In this document: in pieces, positions 50,253 to 60,603 of the stretch | How positions within the stretch are numbered: the stretch's first letter is position 1 | How the letters are laid out: each line of letters starts with the position of its first letter | Assembly: GCA_035578155.1 (NCBI GenBank) | Contig: JAPWDM010000001.1 | Span: 17,028,725-17,092,724 of the forward strand | Length of the DNA stretch: 64,000 nt | Origin: Brachynemurus nebulosus | Lineage: Eukaryota; Arthropoda; Insecta; Neuroptera; Myrmeleontidae | Direction of reading: 5' to 3' | Position numbers and translations under genes: made by a program | The notes under the pieces: generated by a model | What the model saw: the letters and a program-made list of their open reading frames with translations, nothing else | What the model was told of the DNA's origin: nothing | Databases searched by the model: none

Positions 50253-50627
50253 AATTTGTAAATTTTCAATTGTTGTGTTAACAATTAATTATTGCCAACA
50301 ATGGAATCCATGTATTGTGGAAATCGTTCGTATTCATCACATAGCATTTCAGAGTTGTCGATAATTTGTTTAATAATTTCCTCTCGACGCTTCGCTTTAC
50401 TTAGTTCTCTTAATTCTGCATTGAAGAAAACTGCATTGAAGAACATTGAAGAAAATTGATGTAATGATCCGTAAATTCCATACAACAGAAATATTCCGAT
50501 ATCTCAATATTCCCAATATTTCGTCTATAATTGCGCTTGAAAAGTCTACAAACCACCTCTATAAATTCAATGGTGTTTGTTGGATAATTTTTCACTATTT
50601 TAATACACAAGTCGGTCAATTTGTGAT
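50253..50627. other. Left-arm private block with a second copy of the gene start
   Basis: This block has no counterpart in the right arm. At about 50263-50311 it repeats the 5' leader and ATGGAATCCAT of the 132-residue gene in direct orientation, then diverges. On the minus strand, frames 50285-50485 (with RELSKAKRREEIIKQII and MLCDEYERF) and 50410-50619 read like two pieces of one charged protein in different frames, so this may be a broken unknown gene. The block could be a replaced or inserted fragment after the arms were duplicated. Confidence 0.5.
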
Positions 50628-52796
50628 CTTTGATTCCTCACAGAGCACTTTCTTGCATATGCACAAATTTTTAATATAATTATAAATTTTACAAGTTAAA
50701 AAAGTGATCATTGTGTACCTATTTTTGTTTAAAACTATACTTAATAAAATAAATTTAAAGAAAAAAAAACCGATCTTTTGATTTACACCGATCCCCTAAA
50801 AAGAAATCAAACTAATTTTTGATATTATACCTTAAACTTGATGTATATATAAAAATTCCATTTACAATTATGGTACACCATATATACTCGTAAATTTTAC
50901 AAAAATGTATCACTCTGTACATTTTTTAAATCTGTGTGCATATTCTTTGATGTTATTTAATCAGCTAAATCTTTAATCAACTAAATCAGCTAAAATTGTT
51001 ACATATTTACGTTATAAATATCTAAGTGTGTATTTTTCTTTTAAATATATAACTTATAAATACTCATGATTACTTTACTATATAACTGTAATCACGCGAT
51101 ATCATGTTATAAAATACATAAGAATTTACTCATTTAATGTAAAAATATTTGGTCATCAACAATTAAATAAAAACGAATTTTTTTAAATATATATAGTAAT
51201 ATAATATTTCGCATATATACAGTACTCTGTTAAAAGTACGGGTTTCTACACCGTTAAAAACATATATTTTACAATATCAATATATTGTAAAAAAATCATA
51301 TTTCTTAATATTTTTAAAACTGAATATGTAATATCAAGAATTTAAAACAGTTTTGAAACATTAATTTCTCCTCATAATATTTTTTTGTCTTAAATTAATA
51401 GCACAATGTTCCATATATTTTAAGAAAATTTTTCTTTTAATATTTTATAACTTATCTAAAAAATTTATAGCTATTTTTTATCCAAAAATTTATTACTTGC
51501 TATTGTTAAAAAATTAGTTAAATATATCTATAGGTATTAAGTGACCCCTAGTTTTTGTGAAAGACGGTAGTAAGAGCAATTCATCTTAAATACGAAATTA
51601 TTTTATCAATGCTAAATAAGCGTTTTTTTCTCATATTATCATACTCCAATATATTGTATATTATTATAATTTATAAAAATGTGTTTTATTTATTAAAAAA
51701 TTTAGCAAAATTTTAAATAATATCGCGTCAAAATAATATTCAGAAGTCAATAAAAGACAATAGCAGTAAATTTATTAAGATAACTATAAATAAATATTAA
51801 TCTAATGTTGAAATATTTATTAACAAATAATACTGCTTAGTAGAAAATTAGGCACCTATTGTTTTGTTTTCAAATTTACCTTTTTTGCAATTAAAGAAAA
51901 TTTTAGTAACTATCGATGCCTATATAAAACGATACCCATAAAAGACAAGCATGCTCTGATCTCAACAATTTTTTCCCATGTTAAATTTGTATGTTCTTAC
52001 TTCGCTGAAACTTATTATGTTTATATATTCCCCGCAATATTTTCTACCATAAACAATAGTTATAGCAAGCTAGGTAGGTATTGAATAAGTATTTTTTGTT
52101 TGTTAATTTATTGATGATAGAGAAAAAAAATTTATGATTTTATAGACAGTGAAATACATTTAAACTATTTTTTGCAGTTTAATTTTGTAAAAACACCTAA
52201 AAATTATCAGTCACAGACAAATATTTCTAAGCAAACGAATTGAAAATGTAGTTTTATATCATAAGAATAAATGCGTATATATAGGGTGGACAGTAAATAA
52301 CTCTCATAATTTTTAAAGAGCGGATGAAAACTTTAATTTTGGATTACGAAATTTTATTTTTTTTCCGGAGTTAAGCTGCATTCAATTAATTAACCCTTTC
52401 CTGCTCAGCAGTTTTACATCATTACTGTTCAAACGATACTTTATTTTTTAACAAATCATTAATAATATGGGTGAATACTTATTGGCAAGAATTACATAGT
52501 TTGCACATACGTTCTATTGTGTCAGAACGTCAATGGAGCAATGCGATTTAATCGCCTATATTCAGGAGCAAGCAAAAACATTACCTATTTTAATAGCTTA
52601 GAAAATACACATTACATAGTTCGTTGTAAGAACAATCATTTCGGTGATCTTTTTTAACGAATTACTAAAATTGCTTAAGGACTGTGGTATGTAAGAAATA
52701 ACAACACTCACATAATTTTAAAATAATTAACATATAGCTATTGGAAAAGTTACAAAGATTTTTTTTTAACAACTTATTAAATGCCGATAGCTTATT
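50628..52796. other. AT-rich non-coding part of the left arm
   Basis: No gene seen. It includes dispersed repeat I at 51705-51925. The same sequence is present inverted at 56465-58640. Confidence 0.6.
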
Positions 52797-53948
52797 TTAA
52801 TATCTCCTATAGGGCCTTAAGTATAACCCTTCACCCGAAATTTTTTCATCACCATCGTTGGCGACTGTATTCTCGTCATCATCAGCTTCTCCTTCGCTCG
52901 CAGTATCTTCGCTATTGCTAGCAGATGTTTTTTCATCATTTGATATATACTTTAACACTGGCTCAATAATATCATGCTTTTCCAATTCCCTAGTTATTGA
53001 GATAATCCGCTTTCCAATGTCACTTTCCTTTAAATTATTAAAATGACTTCGTTTTTTCTCGTTTTCGATATAATCCGCGAAGCTGGGATTTATAATATGA
53101 CTCCTTTCCATTAAATTGCACACAGTATTAACCATTTCTTCTCCAATTTGCGTCTGAGTCGCTAAACTTCTTAGTTCATCAACTAAATGGTTCGGGTCAT
53201 CAAAATATTCTTCTTCTTCATCAACAGGTTTCGAATGGCCATTATGAAGGCTAGCATTTTCATCATCATATTTGAAACGTTTAGCTCCGCCATTTGTTGA
53301 GTTAGATGTCGAAGGTTGTTCCTTTTCTCCTGAATTTTTATTTTCTTGCTCTTCATCCTTTGCGCATGCGTTCTGAAGCTCTTTGACCATTAATATGTCT
53401 AGAGCAGTTTGTAAGAGACCAGCCATCTTTGGAGTAAAACTTGTTTCTTTGTAGTTATCAGGCGATGGTAAATGCTTTTGTTCATCAGATCGATTATCTT
53501 CATCATTCGCCGATTGTAGAATATTATGCGAGTTTTTTAAAGCGTGGAATTTACGTCTGATTGCTTCTGCTGCAGCCATCATACTTTGATTAAAAGTATT
53601 CAAGTTTCTTGTAGATAGATCTGTATCATCTTCCTGCTGATTTTGAAATACTGGTGCTTTATCTTCCTTTTCTTCATTTCTTGCTTCAAAGCTATAATTG
53701 GTTTCACCATCATCATCATCTTCATCATTCGATTTTGACGATTCACTTTGTATTGAAAGTCTCCTCTTCTCCGCTCTGTTCACGTATGTCCCATTATTTA
53801 CTGACCGATTCGTGGAATTTTCAAATTAACTTATTCCATTGTCATCATTTTTTTTATCATTCTCAGACGAATTATGTTTAGTTCTTAAATGACGCGAGAG
53901 ATTAAACTTCCGCGAAAATTTCTTACCACAAAATTCACAACTATGCAT
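52797..53948 (-). pseudogene. Zinc-finger/acidic protein gene with one internal stop
   Basis: The minus-strand ATG at 53948 starts a C2H2 finger, CEFCGKKFSRKF onward, with Cys4, Cys7, His20 and His25. After 40 codons a TAA (53828-53826) interrupts. The same frame then continues without further stops for 342 codons to 52797, so the apparent later GTG start at 53783 is an artefact of that stop. The body is Asp/Glu/Ser-rich, includes a possible nuclear signal (AEKRRLS and later AKRFKYDDE), and ends with a predicted helical domain (LVDELRSLATQTQIGEEMV). It looks like a transcription or replication accessory protein. The stop is either a disabling mutation or, less likely, a readthrough site. The C-terminal 290 codons lie in the palindrome arm; the first 80 or so lie in the loop. 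Confidence 0.75.
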
Positions 53949-54000
53949 AGCTTAACAGTATTACGATTGCAACGTGTTTACGAATAGCTGAACTGAACTC

Positions 54001-54037
54001 GACTGACTAAAGATTCCGCGGGTTGAGCCTTATATAC
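54001..54037 (-). promoter_or_regulatory. TATA/initiator promoter of the zinc-finger/acidic gene
   Basis: On the minus strand TATATAAGG (54037-54029) is followed about 30 bases later by AGTCAGTC (54008-54001), an arthropod initiator, with the ATG about 55 bases downstream. The layout matches the promoter of the 132-residue gene. Confidence 0.75.
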
Positions 54038-54045
54038 CTATGGAG

Positions 54046-54700
54046 TGATTCTTTTTTTGGGAGTGACTCTTTTTTCGGGAGTGACTCTTTATTTCGGAGT
54101 GACTCTTTTTTTGGAGTGACTCTTTTTTTTTGGGAGTGACTTTTTTTTTGGGAGTGACCCTTTTTTTGGGAGTGACTCTTTTTTTTTTTGGGAGTGACTC
54201 TTTTTTTGGGAGTGACTCTTTTTTGGGAGTGACTCTTTTTTGGGAGTGACTCTTTTTTGGGAGTGACTCTTTTTTGGGAGTGACTCTTTTTTTGGGAGTG
54301 ACTCTTTTTTGGGAGTGACTTTTTTTGGGAGTGACTCTTTTTTGGGAGTGACTCTTTTTTGGGAGTGACTCTTTTTTGGGAGTGACTCTTTTTTTGGGAG
54401 TGACTTTTTTTGGGAGTGACTCTTTTTTGGGAGTGACCTTTTGTGGGAGTGACTCTTTTTTTGGGAGTGGCTCTTTTTTTGGGAGTGACTCTTTTTTTGG
54501 GAGTGACTCTTTTTTTGGGAGTGACTCTTTTTTGGGAGTGACTCTTTTTTGGGAGTGACTCTTTTTTTGGGAGTGACTCTTTTTTTGGGAGTGACTCTTT
54601 TTTGGGAGTGATTCTTTTTTGGGAGTGACTCTTTTTTTGGGAGTGACTCTTTTTTGGGAGTGACTCTTTTTTTGGGAGTGGCTCTTTTTTGAGAGTGGCT
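54046..54700. repeat. 17-18 bp minisatellite in the palindrome loop
   Basis: About 37 units of GGGAGTGACTCTTTTTT with 16-20 bp length variation in the T run. Both overlapping minus-strand open frames (54030-54752 and 54089-54712, repeating Lys-Lys-Ser-His-Ser-Gln or Pro-Lys-Lys) come from the repeat itself and are not considered genes. The array begins just upstream of the zinc-finger gene TATA box. Confidence 0.95.
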
Positions 54701-54998
54701 CTTTGATGTCATTTGGTGTCATTTTGATGCACTTTGGTGTCATTTGATGCATTTTGGTGTAAATTTGGTGTATTTTTGGTGTTTAAACTCAGCTTCCCAA
54801 GTAGTGTCAAGAGCTGGATTGATAGCAAAGACTTGGTATGATATCCCCACCAACATGGAGCAGCGAATACGTATGGTGGACCGGAGCAGTCGCAGTATCC
54901 CCCACCAACATGGAGCAGCATATAATGATGATGATGACGGTGAGCCGGAGCAGTTTGAATTTTTTTTCGGCGAAGCAAGACCAAGTGAAAAAACAACA
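54700..54998 (+). other. Leader region of the loop gene with short direct repeats
   Basis: TTTGGTGTCATTTTGATGCA-type words repeat at 54709-54790. Then a CCCCACCAACATGGAGCAGC segment occurs twice (about 54844 and 54900). The frame of the loop gene is open through here, but these repeats suggest untranslated or low-constraint sequence. Confidence 0.5.
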
Positions 54999-55568
54999 AT
55001 GAGTGAAGATCTTCAACAGCTTATAACAATGGAGGAATCCACAGTCAAAAATCGATTGTTGAATAAGCTGTTGGATAAAGCTATCCGATTATCTGATTTG
55101 GAGATGATCCAATCGATACGATCAAGAGATCGTCAAATTTTTCATCCTAAAAAAATAAAACTAGCGGTTGAATGGGGCTCATCTGTGGAAACTTTCGATA
55201 TTCTGTTCAACCTTACATTCGATGAATGGGACATTGGTGAAGACAGCCTAGATGGATTTGATATGTTGTCGCATTATCTTACGAAGTGGATGCGGAAAGC
55301 GATAGAGTATGCTCGTCCGAAACTGCTTCAGCATATATTGAAGCTTGTGGAAGAATATGGCGTTCCACGATTATATTTCAGTCCAAAGTGTGTAGAAGGA
55401 GACGCCGAATTGTTGAAGTGGATCACACACAACATTGAAAAAGGTGAAACCAATCAATCAGCACTCCTGGGCTGGGAAAGTGGCCCGGATACGGGAGCGT
55501 GGCCGTCGACAAACTTACAAGATTACTTAGATATATACAAAATTTTACAAACTAATTTTAATATTTAA
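54999..55568 (+). CDS. Loop gene: 189-residue helical-repeat protein, unknown
   Basis: The frame is open from 54744, but I prefer the ATG at 54999 (MSEDLQQLITMEES) because upstream sequence is repetitive and Met-poor in context. The protein is made of amphipathic helices (LLNKLLDKAIRLSDLEMIQSI, then KLAVEWGSSVETFDILFNL, KLLQHILKLVEEYGVPRLYF and AELLKWITHNIEK). Their spacing is reminiscent of degenerate ankyrin-type repeats found in many insect DNA virus and host proteins. No catalytic motif is seen. The stop at 55566-55568 lies 2 bases before the right arm begins. It is the only gene present once in the palindrome. Confidence 0.55.
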   Translation: MSEDLQQLITMEESTVKNRLLNKLLDKAIRLSDLEMIQSIRSRDRQIFHPKKIKLAVEWGSSVETFDILFNLTFDEWDIGEDSLDGFDMLSHYLTKWMRKAIEYARPKLLQHILKLVEEYGVPRLYFSPKCVEGDAELLKWITHNIEKGETNQSALLGWESGPDTGAWPSTNLQDYLDIYKILQTNFNI

Positions 55569-55570
55569 CA

Positions 55571-56464
55571 TTTGAAGCAAGAAATGAAGAAAAGGAAGAT
55601 AAAGCACCAGTATTTCAAAATCAGCAGGAAGATGATACAGATCTATCTACAAGAAACTTGAATACTTTTAATCAAAGTATGATGGCTGCAGCAGAAGCAA
55701 TCAGACGTAAATTCCACGCTTTAAAAAACTCGCATAATATTCTACAATCGGCGAATGATGAAGATAATCGATCTGATGAACAAAAGCATTTACCATCGCC
55801 TGATAACTACAAAGAAACAAGTTTTACTCCAAAGATGGCTGGTCTCTTACAAACTGCTCTAGACATATTAATGGTCAAAGAGCTTCAGAACGCATGCGCA
55901 AAGGATGAAGAGCAAGAAAATAAAAATTCAGGAGAAAAGGAACAACCTTCGACATCTAACTCAACAAATGGCGGAGCTAAACGTTTCAAATATGATGATG
56001 AAAATGCTAGCCTTCATAATGGCCATTCGAAACCTGTTGATGAAGAAGAAGAATATTTTGATGACCCGAACCATTTAGTTGATGAACTAAGAAGTTTAGC
56101 GACTCAGACGCAAATTGGAGAAGAAATGGTTAATACTGTGTGCAATTTAATGGAAAGGAGTCATATTATAAATCCCAGCTTCGCGGATTATATCGAAAAC
56201 GAGAAAAAACGAAGTCATTTTAATAATTTAAAGGAAAGTGACATTGGAAAGCGGATTATCTCAATAACTAGGGAATTGGAAAAGCATGATATTATTGAGC
56301 CAGTGTTAAAGTATATATCAAATGATGAAAAAACATCTGCTAGCAATAGCGAAGATACTGCGAGCGAAGGAGAAGCTGATGATGACGAGAATACAGTCGC
56401 CAACGATGGTGATGAAAAAATTTCGGGTGAAGGGTTATACTTAAGGCCCTATAGGAGATATTAA
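55571..56464 (+). pseudogene. 5'-truncated copy of the zinc-finger/acidic gene
   Basis: The reading is identical by eye to the C-terminal part of the left copy, from FEARNEEKED to the terminal YLRPYRRY. It lacks the zinc finger, the first acidic stretch and the promoter. The first in-frame ATG is at 55679 (MMAAAEAIRRK). It abuts the loop gene on the same strand but in a different frame, so a fusion is not formed. Confidence 0.8.
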
Positions 56465-58745
56465 AATAAGCTATCGGCATTTAATAAGTTGTTAAAAAAA
56501 AATCTTTGTAACTTTTCCAATAGCTATATGTTAATTATTTTAAAATTATGTGAGTGTTGTTATTTCTTACATACCACAGTCCTTAAGCAATTTTAGTAAT
56601 TCGTTAAAAAAGATCACCGAAATGATTGTTCTTACAACGAACTATGTAATGTGTATTTTCTAAGCTATTAAAATAGGTAATGTTTTTGCTTGCTCCTGAA
56701 TATAGGCGATTAAATCGCATTGCTCCATTGACGTTCTGACACAATAGAACGTATGTGCAAACTATGTAATTCTTGCCAATAAGTATTCACCCATATTATT
56801 AATGATTTGTTAAAAAATAAAGTATCGTTTGAACAGTAATGATGTAAAACTGCTGAGCAGGAAAGGGTTAATTAATTGAATGCAGCTTAACTCCGGAAAA
56901 AAAATAAAATTTCGTAATCCAAAATTAAAGTTTTCATCCGCTCTTTAAAAATTATGAGAGTTATTTACTGTCCACCCTATATATACGCATTTATTCTTAT
57001 GATATAAAACTACATTTTCAATTCGTTTGCTTAGAAATATTTGTCTGTGACTGATAATTTTTAGGTGTTTTTACAAAATTAAACTGCAAAAAATAGTTTA
57101 AATGTATTTCACTGTCTATAAAATCATAAATTTTTTTTCTCTATCATCAATAAATTAACAAACAAAAAATACTTATTCAATACCTACCTAGCTTGCTATA
57201 ACTATTGTTTATGGTAGAAAATATTGCGGGGAATATATAAACATAATAAGTTTCAGCGAAGTAAGAACATACAAATTTAACATGGGAAAAAATTGTTGAG
57301 ATCAGAGCATGCTTGTCTTTTATGGGTATCGTTTTATATAGGCATCGATAGTTACTAAAATTTTCTTTAATTGCAAAAAAGGTAAATTTGAAAACAAAAC
57401 AATAGGTGCCTAATTTTCTACTAAGCAGTATTATTTGTTAATAAATATTTCAACATTAGATTAATATTTATTTATAGTTATCTTAATAAATTTACTGCTA
57501 TTGTCTTTTATTGACTTCTGAATATTATTTTGACGCGATATTATTTAAAATTTTGCTAAATTTTTTAATAAATAAAACACATTTTTATAAATTATAATAA
57601 TATACAATATATTGGAGTATGATAATATGAGAAAAAAACGCTTATTTAGCATTGATAAAATAATTTCGTATTTAAGATGAATTGCTCTTACTACCGTCTT
57701 TCACAAAAACTAGGGGTCACTTAATACCTATAGATATATTTAACTAATTTTTTAACAATAGCAAGTAATAAATTTTTGGATAAAAAATAGCTATAAATTT
57801 TTTAGATAAGTTATAAAATATTAAAAGAAAAATTTTCTTAAAATATATGGAACATTGTGCTATTAATTTAAGACAAAAAAATATTATGAGGAGAAATTAA
57901 TGTTTCAAAACTGTTTTAAATTCTTGATATTACATATTCAGTTTTAAAAATATTAAGAAATATGATTTTTTTACAATATATTGATATTGTAAAATATATG
58001 TTTTTAACGGTGTAGAAACCCGTACTTTTAACAGAGTACTGTATATATGCGAAATATTATATTACTATATATATTTAAAAAAAATTCGTTTTTATTTAAT
58101 TGTTGATAATCAAATATTTTTACATTAAATGAGTAAATTCTTATGTATTTTATAACATGATATCGCGTGATTACAGCTATAGTAAAGTAATCATGAGTAT
58201 TTCTAAGTTATATATTATTTAAAAGAAAAATACACACTTAGATATTTATAACGTAAGTATGTAACAATTTTAGCTGATTTAGTTGATTAAAGATTTAGCT
58301 GATTAAATAACATCAAAGAATATGCACACAGATTTAAAAAATGTACAGAGTGATACATTTTTGTAAAATTTACGAGTATATATGGTGTACCATAATTGTA
58401 AATGGAATTTTTATATATACATCAAGTTTAAGATATAATATCAAAAATTAGTTTGATTTCTCTTTAGGGGATCGGTGTAAATCAAAAGATCGGTTTTTTT
58501 TTCTTAAATTTTTTTTTTATTAAGTATAGTTTTAAACAAAAATAGGTACGCAATGATCACTTTTTTAACTTGTAAAATTTATAATTATATTAAAAATTTG
58601 TGCATATGCAAGAAAGTGCTCTGTGAGGAATCAAAGATCACCAATTGAATTTATAATTTTTATTAAATATATGTAAAAATTGGTACAATATTGAAATTTT
58701 TAAAATACATAGTACAATTAAATAATACATTTTGAAGAGAATAAA
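56465..58745. other. Non-coding part of the right arm
   Basis: Mirror of the left-arm spacer, including inverted repeat I at about 57345-57540. The left-arm private block is absent; instead about 100 bp of AT-rich sequence (58641-58745) lies next to the 132-residue gene. Confidence 0.6.
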
Positions 58746-59144
58746 TTACAAAATTCCCCATTCAGCATCCTCCACGATTTCGAGAAAGTCCAACGTTTTG
58801 AATTGCAATTTATGAGTTAGTCCAATGGGTCCATTATTCATAATACCAAGTTTTGGATTGCTTTGCAACCATGCCAGCATCTGCTCGTTCAAATTGTCAA
58901 ATCTCGCTGGTAACGAAATGTATCCAATTTCCAATTCCAATATTGTCTTCATTTTCGATGAATCGAATTTCGATGGTAGTTGACTGGCTCCCATTATTTT
59001 ATATACTTTTCCAATTTCCATATCAGAAAGTTTAATCCATCGTTTAACAGCGCCAAGATGATTCAATTCATCCACAAAATTTCCAGCCATTTTTTGAATT
59101 AAGTCTCTGTTTCCAGATGAAGCACCAGCAGTAATGGATTCCAT
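58746..59144 (-). CDS. 132-residue intronless protein, right-arm copy
   Basis: Near-identical to the left-arm protein up to about residue 114 and with its own C-terminus (FLEIVEDAEWGIL). This end lacks the duplicated 3' segment seen on the left and is probably the ancestral one. The minus-strand ATG is at 59144, after the same CCAACA context, with a mirrored promoter (TATAAAAAGG at 59270-59261, TCAGTT at 59244-59239). Substitutions between the copies are few and mostly conservative, and both frames are open, which suggests recent function or recent copying. Confidence 0.65.
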   Translation of the reverse strand: MESITAGASSGNRDLIQKMAGNFVDELNHLGAVKRWIKLSDMEIGKVYKIMGASQLPSKFDSSKMKTILELEIGYISLPARFDNLNEQMLAWLQSNPKLGIMNNGPIGLTHKLQFKTLDFLEIVEDAEWGIL

Positions 59145-59238
59145 TGTTGGCAACAATTAACTCTTAACACACAACAATTGAAAATTCACAACAATAAGGT
59201 TTAATGTTTTTTTTCACTAAAGTTTCGAACAAAATTGT

Positions 59239-59404
59239 AACTGATGAAATTCTGTCGCGTCCTTTTTATAGCAGAAAAAATAGTATGGTGACGTCAGCTG
59301 TCACACTTTATGTAGCCATACAGGTTAAAACCTGCTGCTCCATTTTAGCATATTAGACAGAAATCTTCGCTATTTGATATCAGTTTACCTTTAGTGACGT
59401 CAGC
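59239..59404 (-). promoter_or_regulatory. Promoter of the right 132-residue gene
   Basis: Mirror image of the left promoter: two TGACGTCA sites, TATAAAAAGG and the TCAGTT initiator with the same spacing. Confidence 0.78.
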
Positions 59405-59857
59405 TGACAATTTATACAAGTTTAAACCCGTTTTCGGATAAAAATATTATAAAATTATGAAAGCAACGCCACCTTTTCATGGAATTTTGAATCTAGGTGC
59501 AGAATTCGCGGTGGTTCAGACTAACGACGCTATCAAAGGTGACTGCGCCACCTGTTGACAATTTTTCAAACTTACACACAGGAATCCAGACTACGAGCGC
59601 CATCTAGCTGTGAATTTACAAATCTCAAAAGTGGCTGCGCCATCTATTAGGGAATTTACAGGGCTCGAAGGTGGCTGCGCCATCTATTAGGGAATTCTTA
59701 GGTTAGAAAATATTTGTTAGGTTACACCAAGTTTCCTTAGGTTCTGTTAGGTTGGATCAAGTTCCGCTGGGTTCACTTAGGTTGGACAAAATTTCACTAG
59801 ATGTCGTTAGGTTGGATCAAGTTCCGCTGGGTTCACTTAGGTTGGACAAAAATTTTG

Positions 59858-59945
59858 CTCCACCCACCGCCGGAGGCTTCTAGAACCGCCTCGGTAGTTT
59901 TACCACCTGCCGAGGTCACTCAAAAAGTCGGCAGGTGGGAAGGTG
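59858..59945. repeat. GC-rich multi-hairpin at the outer end of the right arm
   Basis: Mirror of 49055-49140 with the same CCACCTGCCGA/TCGGCAGGTGG stem. The open frames at 49016-49198 (minus) and 59801-60001 (plus) traverse these hairpins and AACCTAA-type units and are not supported as genes. Confidence 0.7.
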
Positions 59946-59973
59946 GATCCCAAACTCTCCAAAACCTACTACT

Positions 59974-60360
59974 TATGGCAACATTAATAAATTGTAGTTG
60001 ATGCAGGAAATACCATAAACATTATAGTTTTAGTGCTGCCGAGTCTGCAGATAATTTTACTTGTGATTTTTGTTTAAATGTATAAACTTTAAATAAAATA
60101 CTTTCGTTCTATAAACTTTATCACTTTTTTTGATAAAAGTTAACCTAACACTTTTTATACTTTTATAAGCTGAACTAAATATACCGATAATACAAGTTAC
60201 GTTATGATGTTTCTTAGCTGAGTCGACAATAAGTAATAAAATGTGTTTTCTACAATAATTTATTGCATTACTCTTATTTGCTCCTTTAAGTAGATGATTC
60301 TTTCACAATAATTTATTGCATTACTCTTATTTACTTCCTTAACAAGATGATTTTTTTACT
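59974..60360. other. AT-rich DNA between palindrome and right subterminal motifs
   Basis: Contains a short direct repeat (ACAATAATTTATTGCATTAC twice, about 60252 and 60305). No gene recognised. Confidence 0.55.
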
Positions 60361-60603
60361 GTGCGGTATAGCCCCTTCTACCGTACGGAATAGCCCCGAC
60401 CCCCGGGGCTATTTCGTACAGAGACACTTTTTTTGTAATTTAATTTAAATATGTAAATAGTGGAATAATTCAAATTTCTTTGTGTGAAATCAATAGCCAA
60501 TGGTCAAAATTATATATTGCTAATTTTCTTATAATTTTATACTCGATATTAGCTGAACAATAACAGCTCTCCCTTAAATGTACGGGATAGCCCCTCTCTC
60601 CTC
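60361..60603. repeat. Right subterminal motif cluster with hairpin
   Basis: GCGGTATAGCCCC at 60363, then a hairpin in which CCGTACGGAATAGCCCC (60381-60397) pairs with GGGGCTATTTCGTACA (60405-60420), then the terminal repeat at 60580-60603. These match the left-end motifs in mirrored orientation. Confidence 0.65.

Larger units (their letters stand above)
49026..53700. repeat. Left arm of the 11-kb palindrome
   Basis: The arm is inverted at 55571-59973 with near identity in coding and non-coding parts; I see only occasional substitutions over most of the length. The left arm is about 270 bp longer, mainly because of a private block at about 50205-50627. It carries, from outside in, GC-rich hairpins, iteron-like repeats, a TATA promoter, the 132-residue gene, about 2.2 kb of AT-rich DNA and the 3' five-sixths of the zinc-finger/acidic gene. 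The loop is 53701-55570. Confidence 0.93.
55571..59973. repeat. Right arm of the 11-kb palindrome
   Basis: Inverted partner of 49026-53700. It starts abruptly inside the coding sequence of the zinc-finger/acidic gene at TTTGAAGCAAGAAATG and ends with the GC-rich hairpins. Near identity includes synonymous positions and AT-rich spacers, implying recent duplication, gene conversion or replication through a hairpin. Confidence 0.93.
48605..60603. mobile_element. Middle layer: TIR element with TA target duplication and GGGGCTAWACCGTAC motifs
   Basis: The ends GGGGAGAGCGAGGCTATACC (48605) and, mirrored, GAGGAGAGAGGGGCTATCCC (ending 60603) match at 20 of 24 positions including the following GTAC. 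TA stands on both sides (48603-48604 and 60604-60605), and the empty site at 13471 has a single TA. A TA duplication points to Tc1/mariner-type integration, but the termini are unfamiliar to me. Related motifs repeat inside both ends, including two hairpins. No transposase is encoded, so mobilisation would need help in trans. Confidence 0.75.

Noticed and set aside
53783..53783. GTG as the start of the acidic protein
   Set aside because: The frame continues upstream to an ATG with a C2H2 zinc finger and a promoter; only one stop codon intervenes.
54030..54752. Long Lys/Ser/His/Gln-rich open frames on the minus strand
   Set aside because: They are produced by the 17-18 bp minisatellite, overlap each other in two frames and have no independent start or domain.
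54744..54998. Extending the loop gene to the first possible start at 54744
   Set aside because: The extension is made of short direct repeats and low-constraint sequence; a later ATG gives a coherent helical protein. It cannot be fully excluded.
49026..59973. Calling the palindrome a named virus family such as a densovirus or a Polinton
   Set aside because: No Rep, polymerase, integrase or capsid gene is visible, and the length and arm structure do not fit a family I can name with confidence.
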